A stretch of 25,701 bases of DNA from SZUA-545 sp050297855 (GCA_050297855.1 JBNKTC010000012.1:1-25701), one strand, 5' to 3'. Counted from the stretch's first letter, positions 1-7,075 are shown. Program-made: numbers and translations. Notes: generated from the letters alone by a model not told the origin.

Positions 1-113
1 TTGTTTAATCCAATTGCATTTTAGAACTCAATTGATAGTTCATATATTTCTATATGTACCATCAGGAATCGACGAGAGATTGTCTCTCTCATTGTTTGTA
101 TTTGTTTGCTTAC

Positions 114-129
114 TTAGTTGTCAAAGAAC
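114..129 (-). promoter_or_regulatory. boxA-like antitermination site of an rRNA leader
   Basis: Read on the minus strand this is GTTCTTTGACAACTAA, close to the boxA element (GYTCTTTRAMAA type) that lies in rRNA leaders and recruits NusB/NusE for antitermination. It sits downstream of a strong minus-strand -10 box, and the transcript would run out of the window at position 1. The 16S gene itself is not present here, so the rRNA assignment is an inference from boxA plus promoter. Confidence 0.55.
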
Positions 130-132
130 GTC

Positions 133-157
133 AAAAAAAACATCTGCCGGAGCAGAT
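133..157 (-). terminator. Terminator-like hairpin inside the predicted rRNA leader
   Basis: On the minus strand, ATCTGC-TCCG-GCAGAT (six perfect pairs, tetraloop) is followed directly after one G by a run of eight T. That is the form of an intrinsic terminator. It lies between the predicted promoter (-10 at 202-207) and the boxA-like site, so it could act as a leader attenuator or a processing hairpin. Its activity cannot be judged from sequence. Confidence 0.4.
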
Positions 158-201
158 CCGAAGCGCTCAACCCGAGGGCTTCATGTTGTTTTGTGAGGGG
201 A

Positions 202-236
202 ATTATAGCAACGTAATCTTAAAGTAACCCGCGTAT
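202..236 (-). promoter_or_regulatory. Strong minus-strand promoter, probably of an rRNA operon
   Basis: The minus strand carries a consensus -10 box TATAAT at 202-207, preceded by TTGC. The -35 region (GGTTAC or nearby) is weak, as is common in Campylobacterota. Upstream (about 240-300) is very A/T rich, including an A7-G-T7 palindrome at 261-275, which could serve as an UP-element-like region. Transcription would start near 195 and run through the hairpin and boxA toward position 1. Confidence 0.5.
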
Positions 237-330
237 TTCGAAAAAAACGGAAGAAATGGCAAAAAAAGTTTTTTTCTATCATATATATAGGCTTTGGTAC
301 TTTGAAATTGATTTTTTTATTTTTTGCTGA

Positions 331-336
331 TAGAAT
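331..336 (+). promoter_or_regulatory. Candidate -10 box for the 370 gene
   Basis: TAGAAT at 331-336, preceded by TGCTGA and a T-rich stretch at 312-325, is a plausible sigma70 -10 element. Transcription would start near 343, giving a leader of about 27 nt with a good AGGAG ribosome binding site at 360-364. There is no clear -35 box. TATATT at 345-350 is an alternative. Confidence 0.35.
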
Positions 337-369
337 GCATCCCCTATATTATAAATGCTAGGAGACTAA

Positions 370-1077
370 ATGTCACTGTATGACAGAAATTATCGAAATG
401 AGACTCTTCGTGCTGAAGAAATCGGCGGTGTCCAACGAGACGAAGCGTCAATTCGTAGCTTTGTAAAACAGACTTATCAACTTTTTGCGGCCAGTATGCT
501 GGCAGGTACCGTCGGTGCCTACGTCGGTATGGGTATGGCCTCTACGATCGCTTCATTCTACTGGGGACTCGTGATCCTTGAGATCGCCCTTATTTTTGGA
601 CTGAACTTTGTAAAGGATAAACCGGGTATTGCCCTGGGCGTGCTGTTCGCCTTTACGTTTATCACCGGTCTGACGATCACACCTCTGCTGACGTCGGTCC
701 TTAATATGCCCGGCGGTGCAGGTATCGTAGCCAACGCGTTTTTGATGACCAGTGTGGCTTTCGGTGCACTGACACTGTTTGCCATGAGCACAAGCCGTGA
801 CTTTACGGTCATGGGTAAAATGCTCTTTATCGCCCTGATCATCGTGATCGTCGGTGGTATTGCCAACATCTTCCTGGGAAGCCCGCTGCTTCAACTGGCT
901 ATCGCCGGTGTGAGCGCGGTACTGTTCAGCTTCTTTATCCTGTACGATACGCAGAATATCGTCCGAGGGAACTACGACTCTCCGGTACTGGCGGCATCCG
1001 CACTCTACCTGGATTTTCTGAACCTCTTTATTTCCCTGCTACAGATCCTGGGTATCTTTAATTCCAGTGACGAGTAA
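370..1077 (+). CDS. Bax inhibitor-1/YccA family membrane protein
   Basis: This 235-residue integral membrane protein has seven predicted hydrophobic helices after a charged N-terminal tail of about 30 residues. The C-terminal signature (ILYDTQNIVRG followed by SALYLDFLNLFISLLQILG) is typical of the BI-1/YccA (UPF0005) family. It includes the conserved Asp residues that in the bacterial homologue YetJ gate a calcium leak. E. coli YccA instead interacts with the FtsH protease, so the role here is open. The start is chosen because AGGAG lies five bases before the ATG. The next gene starts inside its last codons (11-nt overlap), suggesting translational coupling. Family is certain; function is not. 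Confidence 0.9.
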   Translation: MSLYDRNYRNETLRAEEIGGVQRDEASIRSFVKQTYQLFAASMLAGTVGAYVGMGMASTIASFYWGLVILEIALIFGLNFVKDKPGIALGVLFAFTFITGLTITPLLTSVLNMPGGAGIVANAFLMTSVAFGALTLFAMSTSRDFTVMGKMLFIALIIVIVGGIANIFLGSPLLQLAIAGVSAVLFSFFILYDTQNIVRGNYDSPVLAASALYLDFLNLFISLLQILGIFNSSDE

Positions 1078-1480
1078 CACCAATCCGGAGAACCTCTCTC
1101 CGGATCTTTTCCGCGTTATCGACGCCAACCTCAACCGTCTAAAAGAGGGGATCCGTGTGATCGAAGATATCGCCCGCTACCTCCGTAACGACAAGGACCT
1201 TGCAACGCAACTCAAAACACTGCGCCATCAATCCCGGATAGACGACATACGGCCGCTTCTTGCATCCAGGGACAGTGACAACGACGTACTTCGTCCCACG
1301 GTCAAAAGCGAGATGAACCGTGAATCCCTGGACGATATCCTTATCGCCAACTATAAACGGGCCCAGGAGTCCTCACGTGTGTTGGAGGAGATGTACAAGA
1401 TCGTCGACCCCAAGCTCTCAGAGACCTTCAAATCGATCCGTTATTCTCTATATTCCCTTGAAAAAGCGAATATAATCTAA
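1067..1480 (+). CDS. ThiD2-like thiamine biosynthesis protein (stand-alone)
   Basis: A helical protein of 137 residues whose core, VIDANLNRLKEGIRVIEDI and SRVLEEMYKI, matches the domain found at the N-terminus of some ThiE proteins and alone in Campylobacterota. There it is often labelled thiamine-phosphate pyrophosphorylase. That domain has been described as ThiD2, a monofunctional hydroxymethylpyrimidine-phosphate kinase. No TIM-barrel ThiE part is present, so a real thiamine phosphate synthase should be elsewhere. The start is GTG at 1067, overlapping the upstream gene by 11 nt, with no strong ribosome binding site; no ATG lies before the conserved core. Family assignment is fairly sure, the precise reaction less so. 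Confidence 0.7.
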   Translation: MTSNTNPENLSPDLFRVIDANLNRLKEGIRVIEDIARYLRNDKDLATQLKTLRHQSRIDDIRPLLASRDSDNDVLRPTVKSEMNRESLDDILIANYKRAQESSRVLEEMYKIVDPKLSETFKSIRYSLYSLEKANII

Positions 1481-1515
1481 ATACGCATTTTTTTATCAAC
1501 CGAACTGTGGTACCC

Positions 1516-1521
1516 TATAAG
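1516..1521 (+). promoter_or_regulatory. Possible -10 box immediately before the 1532 gene
   Basis: TATAAG (within CCCTATAAGAT) lies only 11 nt upstream of the ATG at 1532. If used, transcription would begin near 1528 and the mRNA would be almost leaderless. No strong Shine-Dalgarno sequence precedes this ATG, which is consistent with that but is not proof. The gene could equally be read from the upstream operon. Confidence 0.25.
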
Positions 1522-1531
1522 ATAAACTTCT

Positions 1532-3181
1532 ATGTTGGGTATATCATTGGAATTAAAAGAGTTAAACGCGCTTTATATCAATAATCCGATCACCTTTTCC
1601 AGTGACGTGGACGAGTATCTGGAAAGCATCTTCCGCAACTACTTCGATATCACCACTTTTGAAGACAGTATACGGATTTTTAAAGACGAGTTTATCGACC
1701 TGCTGCTCATCAATATCGACTATACCGAAGCCAACGGGCTGAAGTTCCTCCAGGTCATCAAGCAGAAAGTCCCCGAATTCCCGACGATCATCTTCTCCAA
1801 AAACGACATAAAAGATATTAAAAAGATCCTGGGTGATATCGCTGTCGACGCCATCATACAGATACCCTACGATGTCCCCACACTTACCGAAAAGATCGAA
1901 CAGATCAAAGGGAAGATTGTCGAGTTCGCGGCCAGCCGCGAGGACCGCCAGAAAGAGCCCGAAGCGCAGAACCTTGGGATGGAAGAGTCCATCGAGCTCT
2001 TTTTTAAACGCTTTAACGACGAACTGCGTAAAGCACACCAAAAGCAGGTCAAAAAGAAGCTGAACTTCGCCATCATGAAGACCTTCCTCTATACCGCCTA
2101 CAACAACTTCAACGATTTCGACTCCAAGTTCGACGATGCCGACTTGAAACTGGCCAAGCGGAACCTGGAGAAGGCGATGAAGCTCAAACGCGACCTGGAA
2201 CGCAAACTCGCCTGCTCCCTTGAAGACAACTACGAGATGGTCTACCTCTCCCAACAGGCAGAGTATGTCCATCTCAAAAACGAATACGACGAGTCGATCC
2301 GAAAGATCCAGAAATACCGCGACTCCCTTGCCCTGCTGACCCGTCAGGTCGAAGAGTTTAAAGAGGAGATAAAGACCCTCAACAAACAGAGCGAGGAGTA
2401 CGCAGCCATCGACAGGCAACTTAAGGAAGCCAATAAAAAACATGTCGACCGGGTCCATCATATCGCCGAACTCAAACAGACCATCGATTCGCTGGACGAG
2501 CAGATCGAAGCGTATAAGGCGAAATACTACGATGAGTTCAAAAGTGTCTTCCTGACCAAAACGGACCAGATCAAAGAGGATATCATCGAATCCCTCGACT
2601 ATGCCGCCTACGCCTTTGACAAAGAGATATGGCGGCGGGCGAAACAGTCGCGCCCGGTACGTGATTTTTTCTCCGAAGCCAAGGTGACGGGACTCTTTTC
2701 GAGCAAGACCTACCTGGAGTATTACAGCGGAAGCATCGACGGGGGCATTACGAGCGAACAGAATAAAAAGATTCTCAAGTATCTTAATGAACTTAACCGC
2801 AACAACAAGATCCACATCGGGATCATCGGCGAGGATCCCGATACGATCAAGGGGCAGAAGATCGTTATCGAGAAGCTTGACCGGGCCATTCACGTCAGCG
2901 GCTTTATCGACTATGAAAAGGCACTAAAACAGCACAAGCATACACCGTTTGACCTGATCATCGTCAATGAGACGGTCGGCAGGATGCAGGGGATCGATAT
3001 CATCCAGAAGTTCCAGGACACCTACCGGCAGGACATCCTGGATACGGAGTTTTGCATCAATATGCCGGACAAACGCCGCCCGAAATCCTACTACGACGCC
3101 CAGAAGCGGGGAGTCAAACATTTCATCCACTCGGAGATGAACTCAGGCGAACTGAGCAAAAAGATGCTGGAGATCCTCTAG
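1532..3181 (+). CDS. Protein with two degenerate receiver domains and a central coiled coil
   Basis: The protein has 549 residues. The N-terminal part (about 10-130) has the beta/alpha pattern of a response-regulator receiver, but the phosphoacceptor position is Asn61 (LLINIDYTEANG, eight residues before Gly69) and the beta5 Lys is replaced by Ile111. Residues about 195-345 are highly charged, heptad-like coiled coil. Residues about 432-549 form a second receiver-like unit (IGIIGEDPD, FDLIIVNETVGRMQG), again with Asn (Asn479) at the phosphorylation site and no beta5 Lys. No output DNA-binding, HisK or GGDEF domain is visible. I infer a phosphorylation-independent scaffold or regulator. No known name is recognised. 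It ends 10 nt from a convergent gene. Confidence 0.75.
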   Translation: MLGISLELKELNALYINNPITFSSDVDEYLESIFRNYFDITTFEDSIRIFKDEFIDLLLINIDYTEANGLKFLQVIKQKVPEFPTIIFSKNDIKDIKKILGDIAVDAIIQIPYDVPTLTEKIEQIKGKIVEFAASREDRQKEPEAQNLGMEESIELFFKRFNDELRKAHQKQVKKKLNFAIMKTFLYTAYNNFNDFDSKFDDADLKLAKRNLEKAMKLKRDLERKLACSLEDNYEMVYLSQQAEYVHLKNEYDESIRKIQKYRDSLALLTRQVEEFKEEIKTLNKQSEEYAAIDRQLKEANKKHVDRVHHIAELKQTIDSLDEQIEAYKAKYYDEFKSVFLTKTDQIKEDIIESLDYAAYAFDKEIWRRAKQSRPVRDFFSEAKVTGLFSSKTYLEYYSGSIDGGITSEQNKKILKYLNELNRNNKIHIGIIGEDPDTIKGQKIVIEKLDRAIHVSGFIDYEKALKQHKHTPFDLIIVNETVGRMQGIDIIQKFQDTYRQDILDTEFCINMPDKRRPKSYYDAQKRGVKHFIHSEMNSGELSKKMLEIL

Positions 3182-3191
3182 CACCTATTCC

Positions 3192-3587
3192 CTACTCATT
3201 AGGGCAAGGTATGTTGGCTGCACGTCCCTTCAGATAGGGATCTGCATCCCGATGTTTGCAAATGCATTCGCACAAATTTTTGAATTCACCCCACTTTTCC
3301 GGATCTTTCCCGCAGAAGAGTTCGATCTTATTGACCGGTACCCTGCAACAGAGCAAAGCATCCGTTACCCCACCGGGGAAATAGTGCCCGTTATAATCAC
3401 ATGGATTCTCCACCTCCGTACACAGGGGCTTATCCCCGGGACACCCCTTGTATGCCCCGCATCCCAAAAAGTTGCAGGTCGGCCAATACCATCCGGTATA
3501 GGTCTCTTCTTCGGCAGAAGATAAGACCGTCCCCCCGATCGCAATCAAAAAAACCAAAACGCCCAAGTGATGAAATAGTCGAAACAT
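3192..3587 (-). CDS. Small secreted cysteine-rich protein, unknown function
   Basis: The 131-residue product begins with a signal peptide (charged MFRLFHH, hydrophobic 8-23, likely cut after SSA at about 25). The mature part of about 106 residues holds 12 cysteines (38, 43, 49, 56, 63, 80, 81, 92, 106, 108, 110, 128), an even number that suggests six disulfides in the periplasm or outside. The LCECIC and LLCC clusters could alternatively bind metal. A textbook AAGGAGG lies seven bases before the ATG, so expression looks real. It converges on the pseudo-receiver gene. I do not recognise the family. Confidence 0.65.
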   Translation of the reverse strand: MFRLFHHLGVLVFLIAIGGTVLSSAEEETYTGWYWPTCNFLGCGAYKGCPGDKPLCTEVENPCDYNGHYFPGGVTDALLCCRVPVNKIELFCGKDPEKWGEFKNLCECICKHRDADPYLKGRAANIPCPNE

Positions 3588-3669
3588 GCAAACCTCCTTC
3601 GCATATTTACGGAAAACTTTATTTTGTATATTAGATCACACTAGCATACCATTTTTAAAAGTAAGAAAG

Positions 3670-4356
3670 TTACGAAACGATAAAAAGCACTTCAAACTCA
3701 AGATACTCCAGCGGGTATCTCTCCATCAGGCGCTTGGTCTCTTTATAGTTGAGGACATTACGCCCCGCACTGACACCGCTGCGTTTGATATAACGGAACA
3801 TCTCGCGTTTTGATTCGAATGAGAGTCTATACTCTATCAGTTTGACGTTGTCTCCGAAATAGGGTTTGGCGGTCTGAATGATTTCATCACTGGATCGCAA
3901 TAACGGCTCTAGTCCCGCTGTTTTAAAGAGTGTTGCAAATGTCTTGGAGGTAAAGAGGGCCAGGGCGACCGGGGCATTCAGCGAAGCGATCATTGCGAAT
4001 GTACGCTCGAGGTCCCTTGACCACTGCAGTGCAGATGCGGAGATGATCCGGTCAAAGTGCCTATTCTTTAATACATCAAACGCGTTACGATCGTTAAAAT
4101 CCCCCTGGAGTGTCTCGACATTCGCACCCTTTTGGTGCAATGTACACATCTCCCGGGAGACGTCAAAGGCGACAAAGCTTTTAACCGGCCACCCGATTTG
4201 GGAATAGACTTCACCCCGCCCGGCTCCGATATCTAAAATATGTTCGGGAGAGTCCTTGACCATGGAAAGCAGATCGTGAACCACATTTTTCTGGATCTGA
4301 TTGTATTCGTTATAGAACTTCGCATTTCTGGAAAACTCTTTTTGTATATTATTCAT
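3670..4356 (-). CDS. bioC: BioC-type SAM-dependent methyltransferase
   Basis: This 228-residue class I methyltransferase has the SAM-binding motif I ILDIGAGRGEVY near residue 40, an acidic strand end FVAFD near residue 63, and a DFND motif. SALQWSRDLE near residue 110 resembles the LAVQW-like segment of BioC. The tail (SGVSAGRNVLNYKETKRL, then a Tyr-Pro-Leu-Glu-Tyr block) is typical of short Campylobacterota BioC proteins. BioC methylates malonyl-ACP to start pimelate synthesis for biotin. No other bio gene is next to it, so the role rests on motifs. It is transcribed divergently from secG; the shared gap of about 87 bp must hold both promoters. Confidence 0.75.
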   Translation of the reverse strand: MNNIQKEFSRNAKFYNEYNQIQKNVVHDLLSMVKDSPEHILDIGAGRGEVYSQIGWPVKSFVAFDVSREMCTLHQKGANVETLQGDFNDRNAFDVLKNRHFDRIISASALQWSRDLERTFAMIASLNAPVALALFTSKTFATLFKTAGLEPLLRSSDEIIQTAKPYFGDNVKLIEYRLSFESKREMFRYIKRSGVSAGRNVLNYKETKRLMERYPLEYLEFEVLFIVS

Positions 4357-4370
4357 CGACCCCGTTCATA

Positions 4371-4398
4371 TTGCCCTTAATCACTTTTTTGCTATAAT
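4371..4398 (+). promoter_or_regulatory. sigma70-type promoter of the secG operon
   Basis: TTGCCC at 4371-4376 and a perfect TATAAT at 4393-4398 are separated by 16 bp, and TTTTGC precedes the -10. Transcription should start near 4405, leaving a leader of about 39 nt with AAGGAG at 4428-4433. A possible opposing -10 for bioC (TAAAAT on the minus strand, 4405-4410) overlaps this region, so the two promoters may compete. Confidence 0.6.
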
Positions 4399-4443
4399 TC
4401 GCGAATTTTAGCTTAAGTGCGATTAATAAGGAGCACGTTTACT

Positions 4444-4767
4444 ATGGAATCTATTTTATTGATTTTGGAATTTGTCCTGACTGTTTTGATCACGATCGTC
4501 GTGATGCTGCAGAAGAGCTCGAGCATCGGCCTGGGTGCTTACAGCGGCAGCAATGAGACAGTTTTCGGCGCCAAAGGTCCTGCGGCATTTCTCGCGAAAG
4601 TGACCATGTTCTTCTCCATCCTGTTTGTGATCAACACGGTTGCCCTGGGATATGTCTACTCTTCCAAAAGTACGGCATCGGTCATCGACAGTGCCGACAT
4701 CAAGGTCAAGCCTGTTAGCAATGTACCTTCCGCGCCAGTTCCTCCGGCGGTACCTGCTGCTAAATAA
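4444..4767 (+). CDS. secG: SecG, preprotein translocase subunit
   Basis: The 107-residue protein has two transmembrane helices (about 3-22 and 50-72), the conserved VVMLQKSSSIGLGAYSG loop between them, and a Pro/Ala/Val-rich tail. This is the SecG subunit of the SecYEG channel in the inner membrane. I start it at ATG 4444 because AAGGAG lies ten bases upstream and the family begins just before the first helix; an in-frame GTG at 4417 would add nine residues without a ribosome binding site. Its stop overlaps the next start by one base (TAATG), so the downstream deacetylase is translationally coupled. Confidence 0.93.
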   Translation: MESILLILEFVLTVLITIVVMLQKSSSIGLGAYSGSNETVFGAKGPAAFLAKVTMFFSILFVINTVALGYVYSSKSTASVIDSADIKVKPVSNVPSAPVPPAVPAAK

Positions 4768-5720
4768 TGCGACGAATCCTTCTCGCATTTTTTCTTCTTT
4801 TCGCATCCCTCCCCGAACTCGGGGCGGATGCGACGATTTTCGTCTATCACCGATTTAACGACACCAAGCATCAAAGCACCAGCATCTCCAGCGAAAAGCT
4901 GCGATCCGACTTCCGATACCTCAAAGAGAACGGCTACCGGGTCATCAAGCTCAGCGAACTGGTCGCCCTGCTCAAATCCAAGCGTCCCATCCCGCCAAAA
5001 ACCGTCGCCTTGACGATCGACGACAACTATAAGAGCTTTTACGACAACGGCCTGCCGATCTTCAAAGAGTTCGGCTACCCCTTTACGCTCTATGCCTATG
5101 TCAAAGCGACGGAGAAGGGATACGGGGATTATATGTCGTGGGACGAGATCGCCAAAACCGCAGCCTTCGGAGAGATCGGACTCCACTCCTACGGCCACCC
5201 TCACCTCCCCTACCTGAGCGATACGGAGATCCTCGAGGATACTCGCAAAGCAGCCAAGATCTTTCGGCAGCGCCTGGGCTTTTCAGCCGCAAGCTACGCC
5301 TACCCGTACGGAGAGTTCGACGAGCGGGTCAAGGAAGTGATCAAAAGGGAAAAGTTCGACTATATCTGCAACCAGAATGCCGGGGCTGTGGCGTCCTTCA
5401 GTGATCCCTACAGCATCGAACGAATCGCCGTTACGGAAGACACCGATATCCGGACCAAACTCAAAACCGAAGCGCTTCAGGTCACGGCATTTGACGTTGC
5501 GGTGACAAAAAACCGCGTACAAAACGTTACGGCTACCCTGGCCGCCCCGGCGCCCCGCTCCGTGGAAATCTATGTCAGCGGATACGGATGGGAACGGGTA
5601 AAAGTAAATAATGCAAAAGTGTCGTATAATACGGACAAAGCTTTAAAGTTCGACCGCAGCCGGGTCATCATCAAATCCGGCCGAAAGATCGCATCTAAAC
5701 TCATCATGAAAAGGAAATAG
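4767..5720 (+). CDS. Exported polysaccharide deacetylase (CE4/NodB fold)
   Basis: A signal peptide (about 1-20) is followed by a NodB-type deacetylase domain. The first metal/catalytic motif is LTIDDNY (usual form T/S-F-D-D), the second is HSYGHPH (H-x3-H), and a Tyr-Pro-Tyr-Gly-Glu motif follows around residue 175. Such enzymes remove N- or O-acetyl groups from peptidoglycan or exopolysaccharide in the periplasm. The last 80 or so residues form a separate beta-rich domain (PRSVEIYVSGYGWERV) not needed for the NodB fold, perhaps for glycan binding. It lies between secG and frr, with one-base spacing at both ends. The substrate is unknown. Confidence 0.83.
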   Translation: MRRILLAFFLLFASLPELGADATIFVYHRFNDTKHQSTSISSEKLRSDFRYLKENGYRVIKLSELVALLKSKRPIPPKTVALTIDDNYKSFYDNGLPIFKEFGYPFTLYAYVKATEKGYGDYMSWDEIAKTAAFGEIGLHSYGHPHLPYLSDTEILEDTRKAAKIFRQRLGFSAASYAYPYGEFDERVKEVIKREKFDYICNQNAGAVASFSDPYSIERIAVTEDTDIRTKLKTEALQVTAFDVAVTKNRVQNVTATLAAPAPRSVEIYVSGYGWERVKVNNAKVSYNTDKALKFDRSRVIIKSGRKIASKLIMKRK

Positions 5721-5721
5721 A

Positions 5722-6279
5722 ATGGTCAATGATATTCTTGACAAAGCTAAAGAGGCCATGGAGAAGAGCATCGAAGCGCTCAAAAAAGATTTTACTTCCC
5801 TCCGGACGGGTAAAGTCTCCACAAAAATCGTAGAGTCGATTACCATCGACTACTACGGGACAGCCACACCCCTCAACGGCGTCGGCTCCATTGCAACGCC
5901 CGATGCCAATACGATCTCCATCACACCATGGGAGAAAAACCTGGTTGCCGATATCGAAAAGGCGATCGCCGCCGCCAACATCGGGGTCAACCCCAACAAC
6001 AACGGCGACAGTGTTATCCTCAACTTCCCGCCGATGACAAGCGAGCAGCGTCAAGAGACCGTCAAACAGGCCAAAGCGATGGCGGAAAAAGCGAAAGTCT
6101 CCGTCCGGAACAACCGCCAGGATGCCAACAACAAGATCAAAAAACTGGAAAAAGACAAAGAGATCACGGAAGACGAGTCCAAGCAGGGTCAGGATAAAGT
6201 CCAGAAACTGACAGACGACTATATCAAAAAAGTAGACGATACGCTCAAGACAAAAGAGCAAGATATCCTCAAAGTGTAA
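5722..6279 (+). CDS. frr: Ribosome recycling factor
   Basis: This 185-residue protein matches the full length of ribosome recycling factor, which with EF-G splits post-termination ribosomes. Diagnostic segments are the start (ILDKAKEAMEKSIEALKKD), LRTGKVST, YYGTATPLNGVGSI, ITPWEKN, GVNPNNNGDSVILNFPPMT and the charged helical C-terminus. It begins one base after the deacetylase stop and its own stop overlaps the pyrE start, so it is in the secG-pyrE operon. Confidence 0.97.
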   Translation: MVNDILDKAKEAMEKSIEALKKDFTSLRTGKVSTKIVESITIDYYGTATPLNGVGSIATPDANTISITPWEKNLVADIEKAIAAANIGVNPNNNGDSVILNFPPMTSEQRQETVKQAKAMAEKAKVSVRNNRQDANNKIKKLEKDKEITEDESKQGQDKVQKLTDDYIKKVDDTLKTKEQDILKV

Positions 6280-6890
6280 TGATGAACGTCGAACAGATCT
6301 ACAGAGATGCCAATGCCCTGCTGGAAGGGCACTTTAAACTAAGCAGCGGAAACCACTCGCAGTTTTACCTCCAGTCTGCGAAAGTTCTGGAAGACCCGAA
6401 AAACGCCAAGGTCCTGGCCGAAGCGGTCGCCGAACAGATCAAGGCAAGCGGCCTGGAAGTCGACACGGTCTGCGCACCCGCCCTGGGCGGCCTGATCGCC
6501 GGCTTCGCCCTGGCAACGGCACTGGACAAGCGCTCCATCTTCGCCGAACGCGTCGACGGCGAGATGACGATCCGCCGCGGCTTCGAGATCAGACCGGGGG
6601 AGAAGGTGATCATCTGCGAAGATATCATCACCACGGGCGGTTCCGCCATGGAAGCCGCCGCTGCCATCGAAGCCCTGGGCGGAAAAGTCGTGGCCTTCGC
6701 CGCACTGGCCAACCGTGGCTTCTGCAAGCGCCAGGGCAGTGACGTATCCCGAAAACCGAACTGCAAACTACCCGAAGATAAACCCTTCTTCGCACTGGAA
6801 GACTTTACTTTCGAGATGTACTCGCCTGAAGAGTGCCCGCTCTGTAAAGCAGGCAGCGAAGCGATCAAACCCGGAAGCCGCGGAAACTAG
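6279..6890 (+). CDS. pyrE: Orotate phosphoribosyltransferase
   Basis: The 203-residue enzyme adds ribose-5-phosphate from PRPP to orotate in pyrimidine synthesis. The PRPP-binding motif VIICEDIITTGGSAMEAA lies near residue 110 and the flexible-loop region FAERVDGEMTIRRGF precedes it. The C-terminus ends with the two-Cys segment (ECPLCKAGSEAIKPGSRGN) typical of Campylobacterota PyrE. ATG 6279 overlaps the frr stop (TAATG); a second ATG follows at 6282. The gene is complete, but a second copy of its last part lies 1.7 kb downstream. The two 3' ends differ at many third positions, so this is not a recent duplication. Confidence 0.96.
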   Translation: MMNVEQIYRDANALLEGHFKLSSGNHSQFYLQSAKVLEDPKNAKVLAEAVAEQIKASGLEVDTVCAPALGGLIAGFALATALDKRSIFAERVDGEMTIRRGFEIRPGEKVIICEDIITTGGSAMEAAAAIEALGGKVVAFAALANRGFCKRQGSDVSRKPNCKLPEDKPFFALEDFTFEMYSPEECPLCKAGSEAIKPGSRGN

Positions 6891-6897
6891 CTAATTT

Positions 6898-6923
6898 ACT
6901 CCTCCTCGCTAATACGGAGGAGT
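6898..6923 (+). terminator. Hairpin after pyrE
   Basis: ACTCCTCC (6898-6905) and GGAGGAGT (6916-6923) form an eight-pair stem with a ten-base loop just after the pyrE stop. A T-rich stretch follows only about ten bases later (6934-6939), so termination may be inefficient. It marks the 3' end of the secG-pyrE operon and the left edge of the AT-rich accessory block. Confidence 0.5.
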
Positions 6924-6937
6924 CTTACCTATATTTT

Positions 6938-7072
6938 TTATTTCAGATAAACCCCAACGATTTGCCCCTGATTCTGAGCATTGCAGCCATCAAAGCGAAG
7001 CACAACATTCTTTTGTGCTATTTGATCAACGTATGTGGCACCATAATAGTTTTTTTTCTTCTTAAGATACAA
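6938..7072 (-). pseudogene. 3' fragment of a small secreted-protein gene
   Basis: Immediately after the hydrolase stop, and in the same frame, the minus strand stays open to a TAA at 6938-6940. It encodes NYYGATYVDQIAQKNVVLRF and then DGCNAQNQGQIVGVYLK. The pattern (A-x-K-x-V-x-L-R, a Cys, then a final beta strand with V-Y-L-K) resembles the C-terminal half of the 110-residue secreted protein at 9759-10091 (KIANKTVQLRI...C...QYITI). The N-terminal half, signal peptide and ribosome binding site are absent; only a TTG at 7070-7072 could start it. I read it as a truncated paralogue, possibly the distal end of a gene cut by the insertion of the hydrolase segment. Confidence 0.5.
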
Positions 7073-7075
7073 TAT

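Noticed and set aside
14..196. 60-codon plus-strand ORF at the left edge
   Set aside because: It lies across the boxA-like site and hairpin of a predicted minus-strand rRNA leader, has no ribosome binding site and no recognisable protein pattern.
261..275. A7-G-T7 palindrome as a terminator
   Set aside because: It has no GC stem and lies upstream of both flanking genes; it is better read as part of AT-rich promoter DNA.
1562..2893. 443-codon minus-strand ORF opposite the pseudo-receiver gene
   Set aside because: It is a codon-bias shadow; the plus-strand frame has domain structure and typical codon use. The same holds for long minus-strand frames at 12737-14287, 15012-16466 and 16402-17607.
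4417..4443. Upstream GTG start for secG
   Set aside because: It lies before the AAGGAG ribosome binding site that serves ATG 4444, and the extra residues are not part of SecG proteins.
6959..7010. Apparent third pyrE-like trace on the plus strand (DLPLILSIAAIKAKH)
   Set aside because: The resemblance to DCPLCKAGSEAIKH is slight, and the minus strand of the same bases encodes a better-supported secreted-protein tail.
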